The position numbers and the translations under genes were made by a program. The notes under the pieces are model-generated. The model was not told the origin of the DNA and made no database searches. It was given only the letters and a program-made list of their open reading frames with translations. From Chloroflexota bacterium (GTDB lineage: Bacteria; Chloroflexota; Anaerolineae; Anaerolineales; Anaerolineaceae), in contig JAGVUS010000083.1 of NCBI GenBank assembly GCA_019136175.1, forward strand, positions 1-7,065: a stretch of DNA of 7,065 nt, written 5' to 3'. Shown piece after piece: positions 1 to 5,302 of this stretch. The first letter of the stretch is position 1; each line of letters opens with the position of its first letter.

Positions 1-168
1 CTTGACGACCCGGTGCAGACCGGGGAATTGTTGAGCTACGAAAGCAGAAAGACCGCATCCGGGGCTATCACTTACAATGCCCCGGCGGGGATGCACGATG
101 ATACCGTTATGGCGATGGCTATGGCGTGGGATATGGTGGCGGGTGGCAACACCTGGCTGATGGAATAG
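1..168 (+). CDS. Phage terminase large subunit, C-terminal end (partial)
   Basis: This is the last 55 codons of a gene entering from the left edge, read in frame 1 and ending in TAG at 166-168. The tail contains GMHDDTVMAMAMAW, which matches the end of the RNase H-like nuclease domain of large terminases: an H/D-D pair followed by a helix of small hydrophobic residues, where the Asp is one of the metal-binding nuclease residues. By family knowledge the protein is the packaging ATPase and nuclease that cuts concatemeric phage DNA and drives it through the portal. The portal gene that follows directly, with its Shine-Dalgarno site overlapping this stop codon, supports the call. The ATPase domain lies outside the window, so completeness cannot be judged. 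Confidence 0.85.
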   Translation, partial: LDDPVQTGELLSYESRKTASGAITYNAPAGMHDDTVMAMAMAWDMVAGGNTWLME

Positions 169-172
169 GAGG
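167..172 (+). promoter_or_regulatory. Ribosome binding site of the portal gene
   Basis: AGGAGG lies four bases before ATG 177 and overlaps the terminase stop codon. It decides the portal start in favour of 177 over the in-frame ATG at 126, which lies inside the terminase coding region and has no such site. Confidence 0.8.
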
Positions 173-176
173 CACG

Positions 177-1943
177 ATGCTGAAATTTTACAAATTAGAC
201 GGTCAGAGTGTAAGCGTAAAATCATACGTGGATGAGGAGGGGTATACGATATGGGGCGCAGACGCCGCCAACAGCCCCGCCAGACTAGTAAATGCCGTTC
301 CCTGGTTGTACCGGGCGGTTGACCTCATCGGTGACAGGTCATCCACCATGCCGTTCGCCCTGGTCAAGGGCGGGGCGGATTATGATACATCCGCAGACTG
401 GCAGAACAGGATTGGCTTCATGCCCAACCCCAGGAGGCTGATAGATGTGCTGGCACGGTCATTGACCGTATATGGCAAGGCATACCTGCTGAATAACAGG
501 AACACGGTGCGCACGTTGAGCCTGCGCTACTTGCAGCCGGAGACAATCACACCGATGATTGACCCGGCGCGGGGGCTGGTGGGATTTGAACGCCGCATCA
601 ACAAGGGTGAAATGATGCGGTATGCGCCGGAAGATATTATTTACTTCTGGCTTCCGAGCGAACAGGTCGAGATTGGACCACCCCCCTCCAGCCCGGTGAT
701 TGCCGCAGCCGCAGCCGCCGGAGTGTTGAAGGCATCGGATGACTTCGCCGAATCCTACATGAGCCGGGGCGGGGTGCGCGTGACCATCCTCGCCGTACCA
801 CAGGACACCCGTAAGGAAGAGCGCGACAAGCTAAAATCCTGGTGGGATAATGTCGTGTCGGGTGTCAAGAACGCCTTTACGGCACACGTATTGAACGCCG
901 AGGCGGTCAAGCCAACCGTCATCGGGGACGGGCTGGAGGGCATACAAAACAGCAGCCTGACGGTCCAGCGGCGGGAGGACATCTGCACCGCCCTGGGTAT
1001 CCCCCAAACGCTGCTATTTTCCAACGCCGCCAACTATGCCACAGCCCAGCAGGATGTTCTATCGTTCTATGACATGACCATTGTCCCCCTCATGGAACTG
1101 ATTGCCGAAGTCCTGAACGAACAAGTACTTGGGCGGTACGGTGTGCGGATGGAACTACGACCCGAAATGATTGATGCCTTCCACGAGGATGAGAAGGACC
1201 GGGCGGGTGCGTATGCGTCCTATGTGTCAAGCGGGATGAAGCCATCGGTGGCGGCGCAGATATGCGGAATTGAACTACCGGCGGACATGGAGTACAGCGA
1301 ACTGGACGAACCAGAGCCGGAGCCTGCCCCCACCCCTGCCCCGGTGGTCGAGGAAGTACAGCCGGAGACGCCGCCTACACCCATCCAGGCGGAAATGCGC
1401 CGGTGGGAGCGCAAGGCAATCAACGCCCTGAAGCGGGGCGAGCCTGCCCAGGTGGAGTTTATCAGCAACGTCATTCCCCACCTCACGGCTGCCCGAATTG
1501 AAACAGAACTCGGACGGTGCAAGTCCAGCGAGGACATCACCGCCGTGTTTGCCTACTACGCCCCGCAGACCGACATGCAGTCGATTGATGAGGAGGTGAA
1601 AGACATGGAAACTGAAAGATTGGACATGCTGCTGGCGGCATTGAAAGCCATCATGGAAACCCCGGAGCGCAAAGCCGCATCAGTGGCGAGCATTGACATC
1701 CCAACGGTCAATGTCACAGTCCAGGTGCCGCCCGAAAGCATCCAGGTGAATGTACCTGCCCAGCCCGCCCCGGTGGTGAACGTACCTGCGCCGGTGGTCA
1801 ATGTGACCGTACCCGAACAAGCCGCCCCGGTGGTCAATGTCACCATCCCGGAGCAAAAAGCCCCGGTGGTGAACGTGGAGCCGGTCATCAATGTGCAAAA
1901 CCCCGCCAAACCGGACACCCCTAGCAAGTGCGGAGGTCATTAG
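177..1943 (+). CDS. HK97-family phage portal protein with long C-terminal extension
   Basis: The 588-residue product should form the dodecameric ring at one capsid vertex through which DNA passes. Residues about 35-375 look like the HK97 portal family: NAVPWLYRAVDLIGD near the N-terminus, VYGKAYLL at 98-105, LQPETITP at 119-126, and RREDICTALGIP followed by NAANYATAQQ at 265-291, the conserved block where portals read R-DIA-FGVP and N-Y-N-EQ. A Pro/Glu-rich linker follows (about 378-403), then a basic helical segment (MRRWERKAINALKRGE, 407-422), and from 477 a tail with PVVNV repeats. HK97's own portal is about 424 residues, so 160 or so residues are extra. The start at 177 is set by AGGAGG. 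An in-frame ATG at 1605 (Met477) has its own strong ribosome binding site, so the tail may also be made alone. The stop is two bases before the next start, consistent with an operon. Confidence 0.92.
   Translation: MLKFYKLDGQSVSVKSYVDEEGYTIWGADAANSPARLVNAVPWLYRAVDLIGDRSSTMPFALVKGGADYDTSADWQNRIGFMPNPRRLIDVLARSLTVYGKAYLLNNRNTVRTLSLRYLQPETITPMIDPARGLVGFERRINKGEMMRYAPEDIIYFWLPSEQVEIGPPPSSPVIAAAAAAGVLKASDDFAESYMSRGGVRVTILAVPQDTRKEERDKLKSWWDNVVSGVKNAFTAHVLNAEAVKPTVIGDGLEGIQNSSLTVQRREDICTALGIPQTLLFSNAANYATAQQDVLSFYDMTIVPLMELIAEVLNEQVLGRYGVRMELRPEMIDAFHEDEKDRAGAYASYVSSGMKPSVAAQICGIELPADMEYSELDEPEPEPAPTPAPVVEEVQPETPPTPIQAEMRRWERKAINALKRGEPAQVEFISNVIPHLTAARIETELGRCKSSEDITAVFAYYAPQTDMQSIDEEVKDMETERLDMLLAALKAIMETPERKAASVASIDIPTVNVTVQVPPESIQVNVPAQPAPVVNVPAPVVNVTVPEQAAPVVNVTIPEQKAPVVNVEPVINVQNPAKPDTPSKCGGH
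1591..1598 (+). promoter_or_regulatory. Internal Shine-Dalgarno site inside the portal gene
   Basis: AGGAGGTG lies inside the portal reading frame (encoding part of Asp-Glu-Glu-Val), and its GGAGG core is eight bases before an in-frame ATG at 1605. Strength and spacing equal those of the true gene starts in this window. It could be chance, since Glu-Glu-Val is easily written GAGGAGGTG. Confidence 0.45.
1605..1943 (+). CDS. Possible nested protein: separately translated portal C-terminal tail
   Basis: Translation from the internal ATG at 1605 would give a 112-residue protein identical to portal residues 477-588. It starts with a short amphipathic helix-like stretch (METERLDMLLAALKAIME), then a run rich in Val, Asn, Thr and Pro with VNVTV/PVVNV motifs predicted to form beta strands, ending in CGGH. 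The evidence is AGGAGGTG at the right distance, plus the domain boundary: the portal linker and helical segment end just before it. The function is unknown. By position it could be a minor head component that associates with the portal, or simply a remnant of a once separate gene fused to the portal. The alternative is that the site is fortuitous and only the full portal is made. No homologue is named because none is recognised with confidence. Confidence 0.35.
   Translation: METERLDMLLAALKAIMETPERKAASVASIDIPTVNVTVQVPPESIQVNVPAQPAPVVNVPAPVVNVTVPEQAAPVVNVTIPEQKAPVVNVEPVINVQNPAKPDTPSKCGGH
1770..1894 (+). repeat. In-frame coding repeat: PVVNV motif, five copies
   Basis: The unit CCGGTGGTSAAYGT (encoding Pro-Val-Val-Asn-Val) begins at 1770, 1791, 1827 and 1863. 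A diverged fifth copy at 1881 reads CCGGTCATCAATGT. Spacings are 21, 36, 36 and 18 bases, all multiples of three, so the repeat is read as protein. The two 36-base spacings give a 12-residue period, APVVNVTVPEQA then APVVNVTIPEQK. Less perfect VNVTV/VNV copies lie upstream from about 1706. Alternating Val/Asn/Thr with Pro turns suggests extended beta structure. Confidence 0.85.
1932..1937 (+). promoter_or_regulatory. Ribosome binding site of the minor head protein gene
   Basis: GGAGGT lies inside the last codons of the portal gene, eight bases before GTG 1946. It selects GTG 1946 over the in-frame GTG at 1928, which lies upstream of the site and overlaps the portal gene. Confidence 0.75.
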
Positions 1944-1945
1944 AC

Positions 1946-2758
1946 GTGGCAGAGGATAAAGTCAGGCGTTTTATCACCATCGCCTTCGCAGAAACGGAAG
2001 GCATCAAACTACAACGGCGCGACAAGCGGGAGCCGGATAGGGAATGGAAGGAAATCGCACAAAAGCGCATCCAGTCGATTGTCCGCCGCCGGTTCAAACG
2101 CCAGAAGGCGGCTATCCTGGGCTGGGTGCAACGGCAGGCAGTTTATACCAAAGCCCCCATCCCGCCGGATGACCTGTTCGAAGATGAGGAATGGGACATT
2201 GAGGACGAAGCCGCCATGATGCATATTATCCTATGGGAGATGAGCAAAGGGGCGGAGCGGTTTTCCTCATCCATCGGCATGACCTTCGACACGTCCGGCA
2301 TCAATGTCAGGGCGGCGAAGTTTGCCCGAACTTATCTCACAAAGTGGCTGGCGGACCTGGACAGAACATCAAGGGAGATTGTCAGGAACGCCCTGGCATT
2401 GTTCGTTGAAACGCCCGGCATGACCATCGGCGACCTGGTGAAGATGCTGCCATTCAACGAGGAACGCGCCTTGAGGATTGCCGTCACTGAAACAACCCGC
2501 ATCTACGCCAAAGGACAGATGATTGCCGCCCAGGAGTTGAAGGAACAATACCCGGACGTGAGAATTATAAAAACCTGGTTCACCGATAATGATGATAAGG
2601 TCTGCGAAATCTGCGGACCGCTGCACGGCATGACAATTGACGTAGACGAGCCATTTTATGACATCGAGGATGATCTATACCAGGACGGCAACCCCCCGGC
2701 GCATGTGAACTGCCGGTGCTGGATTGAGACAAGTACGGACATTCGGGGAACCCGCTAA
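1946..2758 (+). CDS. Minor head protein, Mu gpF / SPP1 gp7-like head morphogenesis family
   Basis: The product is 270 residues from a GTG start chosen because GGAGGT precedes it by eight bases; the gene begins two bases after the portal stop. The C-terminal part carries the Mu F signature: TETTR (181-185), then DNDDKVCEICGPLHG (214-228) and PPAHVNCRC (250-258). Cys220, Cys223, His253, Cys256 and Cys258 form the conserved Cys/His set, probably a metal site. The N-terminal half (1-110) is highly charged and likely helical. Family members are few-copy proteins at or near the portal in the procapsid; in SPP1, gp7 binds the portal and affects DNA exit into the host. Portal followed by MuF protein is the standard order for phages with this gene. 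The stop TAA shares its last A with the next ATG, so the two genes are probably translationally coupled. Confidence 0.9.
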   Translation: MAEDKVRRFITIAFAETEGIKLQRRDKREPDREWKEIAQKRIQSIVRRRFKRQKAAILGWVQRQAVYTKAPIPPDDLFEDEEWDIEDEAAMMHIILWEMSKGAERFSSSIGMTFDTSGINVRAAKFARTYLTKWLADLDRTSREIVRNALALFVETPGMTIGDLVKMLPFNEERALRIAVTETTRIYAKGQMIAAQELKEQYPDVRIIKTWFTDNDDKVCEICGPLHGMTIDVDEPFYDIEDDLYQDGNPPAHVNCRCWIETSTDIRGTR

Positions 2759-3231
2759 TGTCCAACGATTTATACATCCAGGTGGTCGGGCTTGACAAGG
2801 TGGAAGCCGCATTCAAACGGTTCCCGCAGGAGATTGAGCAGGACATCGGGCAGGCGGCTGCGGAAGCCGCCAAACTCATTATCATCCAGGAGGGGGTATC
2901 GAACTATCCCCCTGCAACGGAGGCAAACGCCCCGCCAGTCCCCTGGTATGAACGAAATAAAGGCATGTGGGTGATGCGGCATGGCGAGGTCATCAACCTG
3001 GAAAATTCAGAAGAATATGGCGCGGCATTTGACACACAAAGGGTAAAGATGGGGGTGACAATCATCAACAAAGCCAAGTACGGCAAGTACATTGGCGGCG
3101 AACAGCAGGCGCGCCACATGGCACGGATTGGCTGGCGCAAGGTCTTTGACGTTGCCAAAGAGAAGCAGGCGGAAATTACCGAAATATTTAACTTGTGGAT
3201 CGCCCGGCTGATACGGCGGCTTAATTTGTGA
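2758..3231 (+). CDS. HK97 gp10-like protein (head-tail joining / tail completion)
   Basis: The product is 157 residues. It begins with the family pattern: a short strand, then GLDKVEAAFKRFP (11-23), a long helix (24-45), YPPATEANAPPVPWYERNKG (50-69), and near the end KYGKYIGGEQQARHMARIGW (107-126), which resembles the conserved Tyr-Ala-x-Tyr-x-x-x-Gly and Gly-Trp region of gp10-like proteins. Family members act at the head-tail joint or as tail completion proteins in siphophages. The ATG overlaps the previous stop (TAATG) and only a poor GGGG-type site precedes it, which suggests coupling to upstream translation. The placement is unusual: such genes usually follow the major capsid gene. The family is divergent, so the exact role is inferred. 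A non-coding gap with its own promoter follows, so this may be the last gene of the upstream transcription segment. Confidence 0.75.
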   Translation: MSNDLYIQVVGLDKVEAAFKRFPQEIEQDIGQAAAEAAKLIIIQEGVSNYPPATEANAPPVPWYERNKGMWVMRHGEVINLENSEEYGAAFDTQRVKMGVTIINKAKYGKYIGGEQQARHMARIGWRKVFDVAKEKQAEITEIFNLWIARLIRRLNL

Positions 3232-3238
3232 TAAGTAC

Positions 3239-3267
3239 TTGACAGTTGTGCAGACATTTGCTATCAT
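3239..3267 (+). promoter_or_regulatory. Strong sigma70-type promoter with extended -10
   Basis: TTGACA at 3239-3244 is a perfect -35 box. After exactly 17 bases, TATCAT at 3262-3267 is a good -10 box, and TGC directly before it (3259-3261, TTGC context) makes an extended -10. Transcription should start near 3274. The promoter starts eight bases after the stop of the gp10-like gene and reads towards the capsid gene. An 8-base perfect palindrome, GTGTACAC (3270-3277), covers the expected start site and could be an operator. Confidence 0.8.
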
Positions 3268-3347
3268 AGGTGTACACACTATGACGGGCGAGGAATATCA
3301 CCAACCGCCCAGGAAAGCGGGAACGTGTAAAAAGCGAGCGTCATAGG

Positions 3348-3378
3348 CTTACGGTATAGGTGCTGAAGCACAAGTAAG
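3348..3378 (+). promoter_or_regulatory. Alternative (antiterminator-like) stem-loop
   Basis: CTTAC (3348-3352) pairs with GTAAG (3374-3378), and GTGC (3360-3363) pairs with GCAC (3368-3371) around a TGAA loop. The 3' half of this structure uses bases 3368-3378, the left arm of the terminator hairpin, so the two cannot form together. It is weaker than the terminator but is made first during transcription. Confidence 0.4.
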
Positions 3379-3410
3379 GTCAAACGTGACTTTACTTGTG
3401 CTTTTCGTTT
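3367..3410 (+). terminator. Intrinsic terminator-like hairpin before the capsid gene
   Basis: Bases 3367-3382 pair with 3387-3402: 16 pairs, one of them G-U, around an AACG loop. The tail from 3402 is TTTT-CG-TTT, a usable but interrupted U-tract. It lies between the promoter at 3239 and the capsid ribosome binding site at 3411, so it would end or attenuate both the short transcript and readthrough from upstream. Confidence 0.7.
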
Positions 3411-3418
3411 AAGGAGGT
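3411..3418 (+). promoter_or_regulatory. Ribosome binding site of the protease-capsid gene
   Basis: AAGGAGGT, a nearly full match to the 16S anti-Shine-Dalgarno, ends three bases before ATG 3422. It starts immediately after the terminator U-tract and is not part of the hairpin. Confidence 0.85.
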
Positions 3419-3421
3419 GTA

Positions 3422-5290
3422 ATGGAGGAATTTACTTCCACCACCACGCCCATACCAGAAGCAGGGGAAACGACAGAGAGCGTCAAGACCGGCGCACGCA
3501 ACAGCCGCGAGGATAAGGTGCGCATCCGCAAGGCGCGGGAGCTTGCCACAAACATTGTGGATATCACACGCGAACTGGTGCCAGATGATACCGACTTACC
3601 CGAAGGGGAAATCCCCATCAAGTCCGAAGACCTGGTGCAGTTTGGCGATTGTGTCAAGGCAACCCGCCTGGAGGATGGCACTCTGAAATTAGGCGGCTAC
3701 CTCATCCGCTATTCCACCGAGAACGACCCGGACGTGACCGGGGACTATTTCACCCACGATACCGACTTTGGACACGACTTCCCGGCGCGCATGCCCGTGT
3801 ATTTCCATCACGGCATGGACGCCAAGATGGGGAAGCGGCGATTGTCATCTTCCACATTGACAGAAGATGAATTCGGTATTTGGGCTGAAACAATCCTGCG
3901 GGATCGTGACGAGTATGAAAAGTTTCTCGCACAGATGGCGGAAGCGGGCAAGCTGGGCTGGTCATCCGGCGCGGCATCCCACCTGGTAGAGCGGAAATCA
4001 ACAGGCAAGGCAAACCGGATTGACACCTGGATTATTGCCGAAGCCTCCCTGACACATACCCCAGCGGAGCCGCGCAACAGCGTCAGCCCGCTGAAATCAA
4101 TTCACCCAATCCCTCAAAAGGAGGAAACAATGGAAATCACTGAAGAACGACTGACTGAACTCATTTCAGCAGCCGCAACCAAAGCCGCTGAAGAAGCGGT
4201 CAAGTCCATGCCCGCCGTTACGCCTGCGGCTGGATTTGATGTACAAGTGACCAAAGACGCTGGCGACCAGCCATTCAAAAGCGCGGGCGAGTTTTTCCAG
4301 GCAGTCAAGAACGCTGCCCTGTACCCGTCATCCGCCGATGAACGACTGAAATCCCTCAAAGCCGCGTCCGGCATGAGCGAAGGCGTCCCCGCCGATGGCG
4401 GATACCTGGTATCCCCCACCATCGCTGGCGGCATCGTGGAGAAAATGTACTCCACCGGTAGCATCCTGTCCCGCGTGGCGATGGATAATATCGGACCCAA
4501 CAGCAACGGCATGACCTACAACGCCATTGACGAATCCAGCCGCGTGGACGGCAGCCGCTATGGTGGTCTGCAAGGCTATTGGCTGGCGGAAGCCGGAAGC
4601 AAAACCAGCAGCAAGCCGAAGTTTCGCCAGGTTGACCTTAAATTGAAAAAGGTCGCGGCACTGGCTTACGCCACAGATGAACTGCTTTCCGATGCAACCG
4701 CCCTGGAAGCCTGGCTGTACCGCACTGTTCCCAACGAGTTGCGCTTCAAAGTTGAAGATGCAATCTACAACGGCGATGGTGTTGGCAAACCCCTGGGCAT
4801 TATGAACGCCCCCTGCCGCGTGGATGTTCTGCGCTATGCGACTTCCGGCGTGGCAATCCAGGACATCGTGAACATGTATGCCCGCCGCTATTCGGGCTAC
4901 AACGATTATGTTTGGCTGATCAACCAGGACGTGATGCCCCAGCTTTTGCAGCTGGTCATCTCCAGCACCCCGGTTTTCCTGCCCCCAGGCGGGTTGTCCG
5001 GTTCGCCTTACGGCACCCTGTTTGGTCGTCCAGTCATCGAGGTCGAATATGCAGCCACAATGGGAACCGTTGGTGACATCGTTCTGGCGAGCTTGAGCAA
5101 TTATCAGGCGATCCAGAAGGGTGGCATTGAAGCAGCCAGCTCGATTCACGTCCAATTCCTGACGGACGAAACCGTGTTTCGGTTCGTGTACCGGGTGGAT
5201 GGCGCACCGACCTGGGGCGCAGCCCTCACCCCGTTCAAGGGATCGAACACCCAATCCCCATTTGTTGCGCTTGCTACCGCAACGGCATAA
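3422..5290 (+). CDS. Prohead protease fused to HK97-type major capsid protein
   Basis: The continuous 622-codon frame holds two normally separate proteins. Residues about 1-70 are a charged leader. Residues about 75-225 are an HK97-type prohead protease (S78-like): PVYFHHGMD (125-133) with the likely catalytic His130, GWSSGAASH (179-187) with the likely Ser182, and EASLTHTPAEPRN (207-219), where Glu207 is the probable third residue. Residues 237-622 are a complete major capsid protein, with EFFQAV in the N-arm region, VPADGGYLVSPTIAGGIV, and the hallmark YNGDGVGKPLGIMNAP. HK97 encodes gp4 protease and gp5 capsid (385 aa) as two genes. Here an in-frame ATG at 4130 with its own Shine-Dalgarno site should also yield the capsid protein alone. 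The full fusion would carry protease into the shell and could free itself by self-cleavage. A strong promoter and terminator-like hairpin lie upstream. Confidence 0.9.
   Translation: MEEFTSTTTPIPEAGETTESVKTGARNSREDKVRIRKARELATNIVDITRELVPDDTDLPEGEIPIKSEDLVQFGDCVKATRLEDGTLKLGGYLIRYSTENDPDVTGDYFTHDTDFGHDFPARMPVYFHHGMDAKMGKRRLSSSTLTEDEFGIWAETILRDRDEYEKFLAQMAEAGKLGWSSGAASHLVERKSTGKANRIDTWIIAEASLTHTPAEPRNSVSPLKSIHPIPQKEETMEITEERLTELISAAATKAAEEAVKSMPAVTPAAGFDVQVTKDAGDQPFKSAGEFFQAVKNAALYPSSADERLKSLKAASGMSEGVPADGGYLVSPTIAGGIVEKMYSTGSILSRVAMDNIGPNSNGMTYNAIDESSRVDGSRYGGLQGYWLAEAGSKTSSKPKFRQVDLKLKKVAALAYATDELLSDATALEAWLYRTVPNELRFKVEDAIYNGDGVGKPLGIMNAPCRVDVLRYATSGVAIQDIVNMYARRYSGYNDYVWLINQDVMPQLLQLVISSTPVFLPPGGLSGSPYGTLFGRPVIEVEYAATMGTVGDIVLASLSNYQAIQKGGIEAASSIHVQFLTDETVFRFVYRVDGAPTWGAALTPFKGSNTQSPFVALATATA
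4118..4124 (+). promoter_or_regulatory. Internal ribosome binding site for the capsid protein
   Basis: AAGGAGG, preceded by further A residues, lies five bases before an in-frame ATG at 4130, exactly at the protease-capsid boundary. Its quality equals that of the start at 3422. Confidence 0.8.
4130..5290 (+). CDS. Major capsid protein, nested in-frame product
   Basis: Internal initiation at 4130 gives 386 residues, almost exactly the length of HK97 gp5. The first 25 or so residues (MEITEERLTELISAAATKAA and on) form a helix like the start of a scaffolding delta domain, followed by a Gly/Asp/Pro-rich stretch and FKSAGEFFQAV, where the mature N-arm begins in this family. The delta region would be only about 40-50 residues, shorter than HK97's 102. 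The E-loop (around LAEAGSKTSSKPKF), the spine helix and the GKPLGIMN signature are present. Arginine codons change here: of 15 arginines 10 are CGC and none AGG or AGA, whereas the portal uses AGG often, as expected for a highly expressed protein. This form is likely the bulk shell protein, with the fusion as a minor form. Whether chain crosslinking occurs cannot be read from the sequence. Confidence 0.75.
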   Translation: MEITEERLTELISAAATKAAEEAVKSMPAVTPAAGFDVQVTKDAGDQPFKSAGEFFQAVKNAALYPSSADERLKSLKAASGMSEGVPADGGYLVSPTIAGGIVEKMYSTGSILSRVAMDNIGPNSNGMTYNAIDESSRVDGSRYGGLQGYWLAEAGSKTSSKPKFRQVDLKLKKVAALAYATDELLSDATALEAWLYRTVPNELRFKVEDAIYNGDGVGKPLGIMNAPCRVDVLRYATSGVAIQDIVNMYARRYSGYNDYVWLINQDVMPQLLQLVISSTPVFLPPGGLSGSPYGTLFGRPVIEVEYAATMGTVGDIVLASLSNYQAIQKGGIEAASSIHVQFLTDETVFRFVYRVDGAPTWGAALTPFKGSNTQSPFVALATATA

Positions 5291-5296
5291 AGGAGG
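5289..5296 (+). promoter_or_regulatory. Ribosome binding site of the gene after the capsid
   Basis: AAAGGAGG overlaps the capsid stop codon (TAA, 5288-5290) and lies six bases before ATG 5303. The overlap fits tight coexpression with the capsid gene. Confidence 0.8.
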
Positions 5297-5302
5297 CTGA
5301 CA

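Larger units (their letters stand above)
3274..3410 (+). ncRNA. Structured leader or small RNA upstream of the capsid gene
   Basis: Between the promoter and the hairpin terminator lies about 130 nt with no convincing gene. CTATGACG (3279-3286) pairs perfectly with CGTCATAG (3339-3346). Inside it GGGCG (3286-3290, sharing one base with the outer stem) can pair with CGCCC (3306-3310), giving a closed, branched domain. Downstream come an alternative stem (3348-3378) and the terminator hairpin (3367-3402). The layout fits either a free-standing phage small RNA or a cis-acting attenuator/leader of the capsid transcript. It matches no riboswitch or ribozyme consensus that I recall. A short ATG-initiated reading frame of 21 codons at 3281-3346 lacks a ribosome binding site and is probably not translated. 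Confidence 0.55.

Noticed and set aside
126..176. Upstream ATG extension of the portal gene by 17 residues
   Set aside because: It lies inside the terminase coding region and has no ribosome binding site, while ATG 177 has AGGAGG at good spacing.
1220..1940. Several minus-strand frames opposite the portal tail, Thr/Gly- or His-rich
   Set aside because: They are reverse translations of the Pro/Val-rich repeats in the portal gene, with no independent gene signals.
1928..1945. GTG start six codons upstream for the minor head protein
   Set aside because: It precedes and overlaps the GGAGGT site, which serves GTG 1946 properly.
2792..2974. Short plus-strand frame inside the gp10-like gene
   Set aside because: It is an alternative frame within a recognised gene, with no ribosome binding site and a low-complexity Arg/Pro composition.
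3274..3410. Known riboswitch or ribozyme in the leader
   Set aside because: I compared it by eye with the conserved cores I remember (TPP, SAM, c-di-GMP, fluoride, hammerhead, twister, pistol) and saw no match; a covariance-model search would be decisive.
4328..5254. Long minus-strand open frame of 308 codons opposite the capsid gene
   Set aside because: It is a shadow of the codon bias of the capsid gene; the sequence resembles no protein, has no start context, and the plus strand clearly encodes an HK97-fold capsid protein.
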